From the NCBI GenBank assembly GCA_009786045.1, contig WQTY01000128.1, positions 1 through 6,485 on the forward strand: a stretch of 6,485 bases of DNA. The letters are read 5' to 3'. This document shows, one piece after another, positions 1-5,384 of this stretch. Numbering within the stretch: the stretch's first letter is position 1; each line of letters begins with the position of its first letter. The DNA is from Pseudomonadota bacterium. Its GTDB lineage: Bacteria > Myxococcota_A > Bradymonadia > UBA4248. The notes beneath the pieces are model-generated. The model searched no databases and was not told where the DNA came from. It saw only the letters and a program-made list of their open reading frames with translations. A program made the translations under genes and the position numbers.

Positions 1-1
1 C

Positions 2-1453
2 GACGACATGATTGCCCTGCCGACCGCCATGTTCGAAGCCTATCCCGATCTCCTGGAGCGCTACGCTTCGGCCTGGCAGTACCTGCTCGTCGACGAGTAC
101 CAGGACACCAATGCGCTTCAGTTTCGCCTGCTGCAGCTGTTATCGAGCCGGCATGCAAACCTCATGGTCGTCGGCGACGATGACCAGTCCATCTACGCTT
201 TCCGAGGCGCAGACTCGCGCCACATCCTCGACTTCCCCTCCCACTTCGACAACGTCCAGGTCGTCGCCCTTGAGCAAAACTACCGCTCAACCCAGAACAT
301 TCTGGATGCCGCCAATGCCGTGATCGCACAAAACGCCACTCGCCATGCCAAACAACTCTGGACCAGCGCACGCTCTGACGACAAAATCCAAAGCTGCACC
401 TGCCCAACCCCCGAAGCAGAAGCCACCTTCGTCATCGATCAGATTTTGGCACAACGCAGCGCCCTGAACCTGACCTACAAAGATTTTGCCATCCTGTACC
501 GAACCAACCCGCAAAATCGCCTGCTCGAAGAAGCATGCCTGAGCAAAGGTTTGCCCTACCGCATCGTCGGCGGCTCAAAGTTCTTCGATCAGGCCGAGGT
601 GCGCGATCTCATCTTCTACCTGCGCGCTGCCTTCTCCCATCACGACGAACTTGCGCTTCGCCGCATCGTCAACACGCCGCGGCGCGGCGTCGCCACCGCC
701 ACGATGCACCACATCGACGAAGTCGCCAAAAAACATCAGGTCGCCTTCTTCGAAGCCCTCAAAATCGTCGCTGCCTCCGATCACCTGCGCGGCACCACCC
801 AACACAAAGTCGAAACCTTCGTCAGCACCCTCGAACGCTTCCACCGGCGCTTCATGGCAAAAGCCGAACCGCTGGCCGAAACCATGCAGGCCCTCATCGA
901 CGCCATCCACTACCTGCCCTACATCCAGAGCTCAAGCACCAGCGACGCCCAGGCCATCCACCGCCAGGAAAACGTCCAGGAATTCGTGCGGACACTGTCC
1001 GCCTTCGAACAGCGCGAGGGCCGGGATCTCTTCGCGTTTATCCAGCGCCTCTGCCTCGAACCCCCGCAAAAAGAAGAAAACGACGACGATCAGGTCACGC
1101 TCATGACGCTGCATGCGTCCAAAGGACTCGAATTCCCAAGCGTCACCATCATCGGCTGTGAGGAAAACTTCCTCCCCCACGCCAACGCACTCGACGAACC
1201 CGACCTGTCCGAAGAAAGACGCCTCTTTTACGTGGGCATCACGCGCGCAAAACGCTACCTGTGCCTCACGCGCTGCGAAAAACGCCAAAGATTCCATGAG
1301 GCCATCGACATGCAGCCCTCAAGATTTCTCGCCGACATCCCCGAAACATGCATCGAAACCCTCAAACCTGACACCCAAAGCATACAGGACCAACAAGCAG
1401 AACTGAAGCGCATGGCCCAGGCCAGATTTGCGCAGCTCCGAGACTTGCTGTGA
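2..1453 (+). CDS. rep: Rep-like superfamily 1A (UvrD/Rep) ATP-dependent 3'-5' DNA helicase, N-terminus outside window
   Basis: This is the C-terminal part of a UvrD/Rep/PcrA helicase, a cytoplasmic motor that unwinds DNA with ATP during replication restart and repair. The frame is open to the left edge (two Asp codons precede the Met at base 8), so that Met is internal. Counting from it, motif II DEYQDTN is at 29-35, motif III VVGDDDQSIYAFRG at 54-67, motif IV LEQNYRST at 88-95, motif V TLMTLHASKGLEF at 364-376 and motif VI RRLFYVGITRAK at 404-415. The Walker A motif must lie upstream; by comparison with E. coli Rep (about 670 residues) roughly 185 residues are missing. HASKGLEFP followed by FLPH, and PSRFL near the end, match Rep better than UvrD (HSAKGLEFP). 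Only about 66 residues follow motif VI, so the tail is shorter than in E. coli Rep or UvrD. All visible catalytic motifs are intact. The family is certain; Rep rather than PcrA/UvrD is probable. Confidence 0.95.
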   Translation, partial: DDMIALPTAMFEAYPDLLERYASAWQYLLVDEYQDTNALQFRLLQLLSSRHANLMVVGDDDQSIYAFRGADSRHILDFPSHFDNVQVVALEQNYRSTQNILDAANAVIAQNATRHAKQLWTSARSDDKIQSCTCPTPEAEATFVIDQILAQRSALNLTYKDFAILYRTNPQNRLLEEACLSKGLPYRIVGGSKFFDQAEVRDLIFYLRAAFSHHDELALRRIVNTPRRGVATATMHHIDEVAKKHQVAFFEALKIVAASDHLRGTTQHKVETFVSTLERFHRRFMAKAEPLAETMQALIDAIHYLPYIQSSSTSDAQAIHRQENVQEFVRTLSAFEQREGRDLFAFIQRLCLEPPQKEENDDDQVTLMTLHASKGLEFPSVTIIGCEENFLPHANALDEPDLSEERRLFYVGITRAKRYLCLTRCEKRQRFHEAIDMQPSRFLADIPETCIETLKPDTQSIQDQQAELKRMAQARFAQLRDLL

Positions 1454-1490
1454 AACACACGCTGCCCTGACACGCTCAGAATTCTTTTGT

Positions 1491-1532
1491 GGCGCCGCTA
1501 TTGCTCGCCCAGGCGAGCAATACGCGGACGCC
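1491..1532. repeat. Bulged inverted-repeat hairpin 1, downstream of the helicase
   Basis: A 42-base imperfect palindrome. GGCG (1491-1494) pairs with CGCC (1529-1532), CCGC (1495-1498) with GCGG (1524-1527), and T plus ATTGCTCGCC (1499-1509) with GGCGAGCAAT plus A (1512-1522). Single-base bulges are A1528 and C1523. About 18 pairs close a tight CCAG-type loop. It abuts a second hairpin with no gap and shares the GCTAT...ATACGC lower-stem motif and bulged C with it. There is no T-run after this hairpin, so it is not a terminator alone. It may be a REP-type extragenic palindrome or an mRNA 3'-end stabiliser. Confidence 0.75.
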
Positions 1533-1571
1533 GCGCGGCTATCTGGCGAATGCCAGATACGCCGCGCTTTT
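1533..1571 (+). terminator. Rho-independent terminator of the helicase gene (bulged hairpin 2 plus T-run)
   Basis: GCGCGGC (1533-1539) pairs with GCCGCGC (1561-1567), and TATCTGGC (1540-1547) with GCCAGATA (1552-1559). This gives 15 pairs with one bulged base, C1560, and a GAAT loop. TTTT follows at 1568-1571. It starts about 80 bases after the helicase stop codon on the same strand, so it is a good intrinsic terminator for that gene. The bulged C sits at the same place in the stem as in the preceding hairpin. Confidence 0.7.
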
Positions 1572-1591
1572 ATGTGAGGGCAGTTTTATGC

Positions 1592-1610
1592 GGGGGAACT
1601 CTGTTCCCAC
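1592..1610. repeat. Small hairpin in the convergent spacer
   Basis: GGGAAC (1594-1599) and GTTCCC (1603-1608) form a perfect 6-bp stem with a TCT loop. It lies 3' of both convergent genes and 28 bp beyond the stop codon of the minus-strand membrane protein. Neither strand has a T-run directly after it, so a terminator role for the minus-strand gene is only possible. Confidence 0.4.
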
Positions 1611-1637
1611 CCTAAACGCTATACTATCAGTTTAAAG

Positions 1638-2795
1638 TCAATCGTCGAGGCACGACGGTGATTCATAAAACGCTATGCTGTTTGGCCTTAGTAGAAAAGC
1701 AAATTCTTCTCCGGTTCGTACACACCCAACTTCTGGTTCACTCACTTTGACTTCACCATCAAAACCAGAGCTCTGGTCATTGCGCTTGTCATAAGTTCCA
1801 GAACATAAATGGAATCTATGCATGACATCAAATTCTCGCACACGCATATAATATGTGGGGGTATCGGATTTTTCGTCTTCGTCTAATTTTTTATTAAGAA
1901 CATATAACACATACGCAAAATTCACATTGTCAGAGATTACCTCGTATTCATATACAAATCGCCTATCATGAATACAGCTATGGCCAGAGGCACCGAGAAG
2001 AATAATTCCCTCCGAAACAGTTCGTGGCAGAGATTCCTTATTTGCCAAATGCCATTGGTCGATATAGGCCTGCAAGCGCTCATTCTTACCGTCACGTTTA
2101 TCTCCGTAGTCCAGAATCACAACAGTTCGTGGCAGAGATTCCTTATTTGCCAAATGCCATTGGTCGATATAGGCTTGCAAGCGCTCATTCTTACCGTCAC
2201 GTTTATCTCCGTAGTTCAGAATCTCAATAGTATCGATATATAAGAATGCGCTCAAGTTAGCCAGTAGAACCCCGTTTACGTCATAATAGCGAAAATCAAG
2301 ATGACCTACCTTAAACGCCTCCAGCTGAGATATCTCACGTGTAAGCGCCTTGTCTTCGTTCAACTCTGATTCCAACGCTCTCTGCACACTGAATATAAAC
2401 TGATTCACATCAATGTCATCGTCTTTTACAAGAAAATTGGCAACAACAGTCCTGGGATCGTCCTCAGCAGAGAAACCGCGAAAAGAGATCGAATAGTCCC
2501 CTACATTCGGAAACTGTATTGACGATTCTGCATTTAATGCCGCAACGATATTTTCCAGTTTGGGAGGCTTCCTGCGTTCATTATTTATGACAGGAACGAA
2601 CACTAGAATCCACAATATCACCGTAATAATTCTAACAAAAACCTTCCTGCCCGTCGACAAATTCAACTTTGTGCCTGGCACAAAAGTCATAATGAAACGG
2701 ATCGTCATGACCAGCAGAAGAATAAAGAAGCCGATTAGAATCAATCCGAAATCTGGTTCTGAGTAAGGGTGCGCCAACAAAAGATGAGTGTACAC
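1638..2795 (-). CDS. Hypothetical two-helix membrane protein with internal 35-residue tandem duplication
   Basis: A 385-residue protein that I do not recognise. The start is GTG at 2795, chosen because GGAG lies six bases upstream on the minus strand and the reading frame uses it directly. Two hydrophobic segments, about residues 17-39 and 52-70, are separated by a basic loop. A soluble region of about 310 residues follows; basic residues flank the second helix, so its side of the membrane is uncertain. Residues 191-225 and 226-260 are near-identical copies containing YGDKRDGKNERLQAYID, differing only at E/V and N/D. This gives an apparently recent insertion into a strand-helix unit. Cysteines lie at 274, 331, 358 and 382. 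The DNA is clearly AT-richer than the helicase gene, which may indicate separate acquisition or relaxed selection. The gene converges with the helicase and diverges from the barrel gene; there is no operon partner in the window. The coding call is firm; the function is unknown. Confidence 0.8.
   Translation of the reverse strand: MYTHLLLAHPYSEPDFGLILIGFFILLLVMTIRFIMTFVPGTKLNLSTGRKVFVRIITVILWILVFVPVINNERRKPPKLENIVAALNAESSIQFPNVGDYSISFRGFSAEDDPRTVVANFLVKDDDIDVNQFIFSVQRALESELNEDKALTREISQLEAFKVGHLDFRYYDVNGVLLANLSAFLYIDTIEILNYGDKRDGKNERLQAYIDQWHLANKESLPRTVVILDYGDKRDGKNERLQAYIDQWHLANKESLPRTVSEGIILLGASGHSCIHDRRFVYEYEVISDNVNFAYVLYVLNKKLDEDEKSDTPTYYMRVREFDVMHRFHLCSGTYDKRNDQSSGFDGEVKVSEPEVGCVRTGEEFAFLLRPNSIAFYESPSCLDD
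2016..2225. repeat. Recent 105-bp direct tandem duplication, two copies, in frame
   Basis: Copy 1 is 2016-2120 and copy 2 is 2121-2225. They differ at only three positions (2070/2175 C-T, 2111/2216 C-T, 2119/2224 A-T). The period is 35 codons, so the frame of the minus-strand membrane protein is kept. Each copy begins AACAGT, and AATAGT lies directly after copy 2, so short flanking homology could have mediated the duplication. Confidence 0.95.
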
Positions 2796-2822
2796 GAAGA
2801 ACTCCGTTTGGCATAGCAGGCG

Positions 2823-2890
2823 ATAGTCGCTTCACCCGGCCGGTTTATGTGTTGGACGGGCGAACACGAATGAAATGCGACTATATCGCA
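2823..2890. repeat. Inverted repeat in the divergent spacer, possible operator
   Basis: ATAGTCGC (2823-2830) is the exact inverse complement of GCGACTAT (2877-2884), with 46 bases between them. The second arm also lies in a local palindrome, TGCGA-CTATA-TCGCA (2876-2890). It is upstream of the membrane-protein start at 2795 and roughly 85 bases upstream of the barrel promoter, so it could bind a regulator of the divergent pair. Eight-base arms can arise by chance. Confidence 0.25.
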
Positions 2891-2971
2891 TGGTATGAAA
2901 TAATACAGTATTTTCGAACTCGCCATCCCTGCTGCAATGCCGCGCAGCGCTCGCAACGCACTAAATAGTGT

Positions 2972-3000
2972 TTGCGATTTACGTGTATTCGTGATAGAAT
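2972..3000 (+). promoter_or_regulatory. Sigma70-like promoter of the beta-barrel gene
   Basis: TTGCGA (2972-2977, four of six matches to TTGACA) and TAGAAT (2995-3000, five of six to TATAAT) are separated by exactly 17 bases. Transcription would begin near 3007, leaving a leader of about 66 bases before the ATG at 3073. No other gene precedes the barrel on this strand, so it needs its own promoter here. Confidence 0.5.
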
Positions 3001-3072
3001 TTCAGGGTGGTTGGGGTTTTCGTCCGCGCGCTCCGATGCAGGTTGTTTTCTTGTTCAACGAGGGTGATGTTT

Positions 3073-3705
3073 ATGAATGCAGTAATCGCTAAGATGCGTT
3101 TTTGGCAAGTGCGTGCCAGGCAAGTTTCGGTCGCTTTGATTTGTATGCTGGGGGTTGTCTTTGGGATGCTGCTGTTTTCTTCGGATGTCCACGCAGACGA
3201 TAACTATAACTATAACTTAAATAATGCCTACTACGAAGACAATTTCAGAATGTCCTTCGAAGCAGAGGTTGGTGCAGGCTTCAGCTTGTTTTGGGTTCCT
3301 CAGGCCCTTAATAACGATTTTTATTATTTAGGGTATTCCGCCAGCCTTCCGATTTCAATTGGTTTACGCCTCACCCCCTCTTTCACCTTTTCCCTCGAAA
3401 ATGACTTTCTCGCTCTCAGTTCCAAAGGCGTCGCCGGTGTAGTTGGCCTGGGTTTCAAGTTCTATCTTCTTGAGATTAACAATTTTGAACTCTGGACGAA
3501 AGTCGGTTTGAACTTTCTCTATCTCAGCAATAATACGGATTATGGCAGCTGGTCTGGGTTTGTTCCGTTCCCAATGCTGAAAGCGGCCATTGGCGGAACC
3601 TACATGTTTCACCCTAACATTGGTGCCGGTCTTGGCATAAACGTTCACATCATGTGGCTGATGTACGATTTTACATTCAATGGGAACATCCAGCTCAGGT
3701 TCTGA
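3073..3705 (+). CDS. Small outer-membrane beta-barrel protein, secreted
   Basis: A 210-residue protein from the ATG at 3073. GAGGG at 3060-3064 lies eight bases upstream; the frame is open further up (to a GTG at 3007), but that extension lacks a good ribosome site and would spoil the signal peptide. The signal peptide has basic residues at 8-16, a hydrophobic core at about 18-35 and a likely cleavage after VHA at 39-41. The mature chain of about 169 residues alternates polar and hydrophobic or aromatic residues in roughly eight strands (about 57-75, 85-101, 103-113, 119-133, 137-150, 165-180, 182-200 and 201-210). It ends in QLRF, the terminal Phe expected by the BAM insertion machinery. Size and pattern fit an eight-stranded OmpA/OmpX/OmpW-type barrel, but no specific family is recognised. 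It stands alone between its own promoter and terminator. Its role, whether structural, adhesive or small-solute, cannot be read from the sequence. Confidence 0.85.
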   Translation: MNAVIAKMRFWQVRARQVSVALICMLGVVFGMLLFSSDVHADDNYNYNLNNAYYEDNFRMSFEAEVGAGFSLFWVPQALNNDFYYLGYSASLPISIGLRLTPSFTFSLENDFLALSSKGVAGVVGLGFKFYLLEINNFELWTKVGLNFLYLSNNTDYGSWSGFVPFPMLKAAIGGTYMFHPNIGAGLGINVHIMWLMYDFTFNGNIQLRF

Positions 3706-3735
3706 TAAAATGGCATGTGCAAGGCCATCATTTTT

Positions 3736-3767
3736 GTAGGGGCAGACCCGCGTGTCTGCCCTTTTTT
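3736..3767 (+). terminator. Intrinsic terminator of the barrel gene, built on a REP-like GTAG hairpin
   Basis: GGGCAGAC (3740-3747) pairs with GTCTGCCC (3754-3761) around a CCGCGT loop, followed by six T (3762-3767). It begins 31 bases after the barrel stop codon on the same strand. The stem is immediately preceded by GTAG, the 5' tetranucleotide typical of REP elements mobilised by RAYT (TnpA-REP) transposases, so it may be a REP copy serving as terminator. Confidence 0.8.
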
Positions 3768-3807
3768 GCCTTCAAACCCACCCTTGGCATAAGTACAACC
3801 CAGATAT

Positions 3808-3856
3808 GGCACGAATCTCAATTCCCCTCCTTTGGAGGGGGGCCCGAAGGGCGGGG
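3808..3856. repeat. Dispersed motif copy 1 with GGAGGGG hairpin and GGGCCCGAAGGGCGGGG module
   Basis: Motif GGCACGAATCTCAATTCC (3808-3825) runs into a perfect hairpin, CCCCTCC (3824-3830) with GGAGGGG (3834-3840), loop TTT. The 17-base module GGGCCCGAAGGGCGGGG (3840-3856), which contains a GCCC-GAA-GGGC mini-hairpin, follows directly. The motif recurs at 4169 and 5334 and the module at 4065, so this composite looks like a dispersed intergenic repeat unit. Confidence 0.7.
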
Positions 3857-3916
3857 CTCCCGCAAAGTCGTTTGACTGGCATATTTCCTTAGTTTTTTGA
3901 CATATAGGTTTATAGT

Positions 3917-4010
3917 TCAGCCCCGCCAGGGCTGATAGAAAAGGGTGCGCTATCCGCCGGTTGCGCTTCGCTCCACCGGCGGTTATTTACATTGAGCACC
4001 TCCGGCGCTC
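3917..4010. repeat. Cluster of three hairpins
   Basis: Three inverted repeats lie within 94 bases. TCAGCCC (3917-3923) pairs with GGGCTGA (3929-3935). CCGCCGGT (3954-3961) pairs with ACCGGCGG (3975-3982), with a smaller GCG-CTT-CGC stem inside its loop. GAGC-A-CC (3994-4000) pairs with GG-C-GCTC (4004-4010) with one mismatch. None is followed by a T-run. They could be REP-like palindromes or a structured RNA; no known RNA family is recognised. Confidence 0.6.
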
Positions 4011-4064
4011 TAGTGGACGAAATAACGCAGCAATATCAATGCACTTTGACTTTACGGGAACCCT

Positions 4065-4123
4065 GGGCCCGAAGGGCGGGGTGAGGATGATACCCCGTAC
4101 GGGCGTAGCGCGCTACGCCCTTT
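4065..4123. repeat. Second module copy, linked hairpin and perfect 20-bp palindrome
   Basis: An exact second copy of GGGCCCGAAGGGCGGGG is at 4065-4081. GGGGT (4078-4082) can pair with ACCCC (4092-4096). After GTAC comes a perfect palindrome at 4101-4120, GGGCGTAGCG joined to CGCTACGCCC, followed by TTT. The GTAC resembles, but is not identical to, the GTAG/GGAG head of RAYT-type REPs. As RNA the palindrome would fold into a stem of about 8 bp with a tight loop. Confidence 0.65.
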
Positions 4124-4168
4124 CCTGCATGGTTTTGCCTTGTGATTCTGCGCCTGCACCTGAAATAG

Positions 4169-4191
4169 GGCATGCATCTCAATTCCTCTCC
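4169..4191. repeat. Dispersed motif copy 2, 3' of the downstream lipoprotein gene
   Basis: GGCATGCATCTCAATTCC (4169-4186) matches the other copies at all but two or three of 18 positions, and CTCTCC-type sequence follows as in copy 1. It ends six bases before the stop codon of the minus-strand lipoprotein. Unlike the other two copies it has no clear hairpin attached, so it may be truncated. Confidence 0.6.
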
Positions 4192-4197
4192 CCGCCT

Positions 4198-5256
4198 TCA
4201 CTCCACGATTAACGCCCGATAAAATCTGTTTCCCGGCTCACGTTTTTCGACTTCGCCAACGACAAACTGATGCACCAATGGGCCCTTAAGTTCGATGCCT
4301 TCGAGGCTGACCAAACCCGGACTCATCTCGACCGTGATTTTGTCCTGATCCGATGCCGGCACGCAGGTCAAATGCAGCCAGTCAAAATCGTAGACTCCCA
4401 GCACCTCCCCCGAAACCATGTTATCCGGGATCAAACGCATGGTCGGCTGGCACGCCATATCGCGCTCTGACGATGTCACTTTGACCAGTTTTTCCAGTGC
4501 ATCGGCCATTTTTTTGCGATCCGACATGTCGAGGATTTCTTCCGTTCCATCTACCCTCGTACAGGTGATGTGATCCCCCCAAAAAGTGAGATTCTCGCAC
4601 GGATTATTGGGGTCGGGCGGCGTCAGACCAGCCGATTTTTCGAGCGCATCGTTCATTTTTACATTCTCAGAAAACTCAAGAATTACCTTCGCCAATTCTT
4701 CATCCGAACTGACACGTACTCCTCGAAGTATGGGGAAGGAATCCGTCCTGAAGCGAATCGACAAAGTACCATCCTCGTTTTGCCCTGTTGGTTTTTCGAT
4801 GCCTTCGGGAAAACTCGCCAAACTGAGCACATGCCAGCCTTCTTTGAGCAGTTCGTCGGGTATCACCTGGATGATGCTGCCATACTCCCCAAACCTTTCG
4901 TCTTGCCGAACCAAAGTCGTAAAACGAATAGGCGAGGATTGGATATCGGTGAGACGGATGGCTGACTGAACGGCCTCTAAAAGTGCTGGGGCGAGCGGTG
5001 GGTTGGCGGTAGTCACGACGATTTGCAGCGTCTTTTCGTCAGATTTAGTGACCAGATCCCCCGGTTCGAGCCAGATTTTAGGTAGAGGAATTGGATGGCC
5101 GGCCGACATCTCGACCTCGTCCTCATTGCCGACTTGCACATCTTTTGCGAGCACATCTGCATCGTTTTCGCTCGAAGCATGATCAACATTGGCTTTGTTT
5201 GAGCACCCCCATGCCGTGAGGGCAATCAGCGCCACAATGAGAATGTTCTTGATCAT
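4198..5256 (-). CDS. Predicted lipoprotein with Ig-like segments, downstream paralogue
   Basis: A 352-residue predicted envelope lipoprotein. The ATG at 5256 is preceded by GGAGGGA (5264-5270) at good spacing. The N-terminus has Lys3, a hydrophobic stretch at 5-15 and the lipobox-like AWGC ending at Cys18. Ser19 follows rather than Asp, which by the E. coli rule favours the outer membrane. An acidic, low-complexity linker runs to about residue 55. Two beta-rich segments follow (about 60-170 and 172-335). The stretch VRVSSDEELAKVILEFSENV (181-200) resembles SbsA-like bacterial Ig domains, but this is not a firm family assignment. Cys220, 232, 269 and 298 are all kept in the paralogue and could form two disulfides. 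It lies 128 bp downstream of that paralogue on the same strand, with a possible promoter of its own. The function is unknown; a surface binding or structural role is inference. Confidence 0.85.
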   Translation of the reverse strand: MIKNILIVALIALTAWGCSNKANVDHASSENDADVLAKDVQVGNEDEVEMSAGHPIPLPKIWLEPGDLVTKSDEKTLQIVVTTANPPLAPALLEAVQSAIRLTDIQSSPIRFTTLVRQDERFGEYGSIIQVIPDELLKEGWHVLSLASFPEGIEKPTGQNEDGTLSIRFRTDSFPILRGVRVSSDEELAKVILEFSENVKMNDALEKSAGLTPPDPNNPCENLTFWGDHITCTRVDGTEEILDMSDRKKMADALEKLVKVTSSERDMACQPTMRLIPDNMVSGEVLGVYDFDWLHLTCVPASDQDKITVEMSPGLVSLEGIELKGPLVHQFVVGEVEKREPGNRFYRALIVE

Positions 5257-5283
5257 ATTCAGTTCCCTCCATCAGTTAAAACT

Positions 5284-5312
5284 ATTTCATCAACCATAGA
5301 CTGCTTTGTCAT
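5284..5312 (-). promoter_or_regulatory. Possible promoter of the downstream lipoprotein
   Basis: Reading the minus strand, ATGACA (5312-5307, five of six to TTGACA) and TGAAAT (5289-5284, four of six to TATAAT) are 17 bases apart. Transcription would begin about 20 bases before the ATG at 5256, just ahead of the GGAGGGA ribosome site. The -10 box is weak, so read-through from the upstream paralogue is an alternative. Confidence 0.3.
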
Positions 5313-5333
5313 GCTGCGGCTGCGTCAGGAATG

Positions 5334-5369
5334 GGCACGTATCTTAATTCCCGTCGCGAGGCGCCGGGA
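5334..5369. repeat. Dispersed motif copy 3 with hairpin, between the lipoprotein genes
   Basis: GGCACGTATCTTAATTCC (5334-5351) is the third copy, in the same orientation as the others. It runs into a hairpin: TCCCG (5349-5353) with CGGGA (5365-5369), plus an inner CGC (5355-5357) with GCG (5361-5363), separated by one mismatch. It lies 15 bases 3' of the upstream lipoprotein stop codon. It has no minus-strand T-run, so it is not a standard terminator. Confidence 0.6.
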
Positions 5370-5384
5370 TGGTTCTAAACGTCA

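Larger units (their letters stand above)
3706..4197. other. Non-coding palindrome-rich spacer between the barrel and the lipoproteins
   Basis: About 490 bp without a credible gene. It holds a terminator (3736-3767), a motif-plus-hairpin module (3808-3856), three close hairpins (3917-4010), a second copy of the GGGCCCGAAGGGCGGGG module with further hairpins (4065-4120), and another copy of an 18-bp dispersed motif (4169-4186). Open frames here, such as 3961-4212, run straight through the palindromes, have no ribosome site and look spurious. The density of GC-rich inverted repeats suggests accumulated REP/BIME-type elements. Confidence 0.7.

Noticed and set aside
535..1161. Long 208-codon plus-strand frame inside the helicase
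   Set aside because: It is an out-of-frame shadow of the helicase, rich in Arg, His and Pro as expected from shifted GC-rich codons; the helicase frame carries all the motifs.
1592..1610. Terminator for the minus-strand membrane protein
   Set aside because: The stem is good, but the minus strand continues CCGCATAAAA with no T-run, so intrinsic termination is not supported; kept only as a small hairpin.
2741..2956. Minus-strand open frame of 71 codons upstream of the membrane protein
   Set aside because: It overlaps the supported GTG start of the membrane protein in a different frame, lacks a good ribosome site and has no recognisable protein features.
3007..3072. GTG at 3007 as the start of the barrel protein
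   Set aside because: It coincides with the expected transcription start, has no ribosome site, and adds 22 residues ahead of a normal signal peptide; the ATG at 3073 has GAGGG at good spacing.
3654..3875. Open frame of 73 codons starting within the barrel gene
   Set aside because: It overlaps the barrel gene in another frame, then crosses the terminator hairpin and repeats; nothing suggests translation.
3736..4123. CRISPR array
   Set aside because: The repeated units differ in sequence and spacing, there is no regular repeat-spacer pattern and no cas gene.
3961..4212. Open frame of 83 codons in the palindrome block
   Set aside because: It runs through the hairpin cluster and the repeated module, has no ribosome site, and its composition reflects the repeats rather than a protein; it also overlaps the end of the lipoprotein gene.
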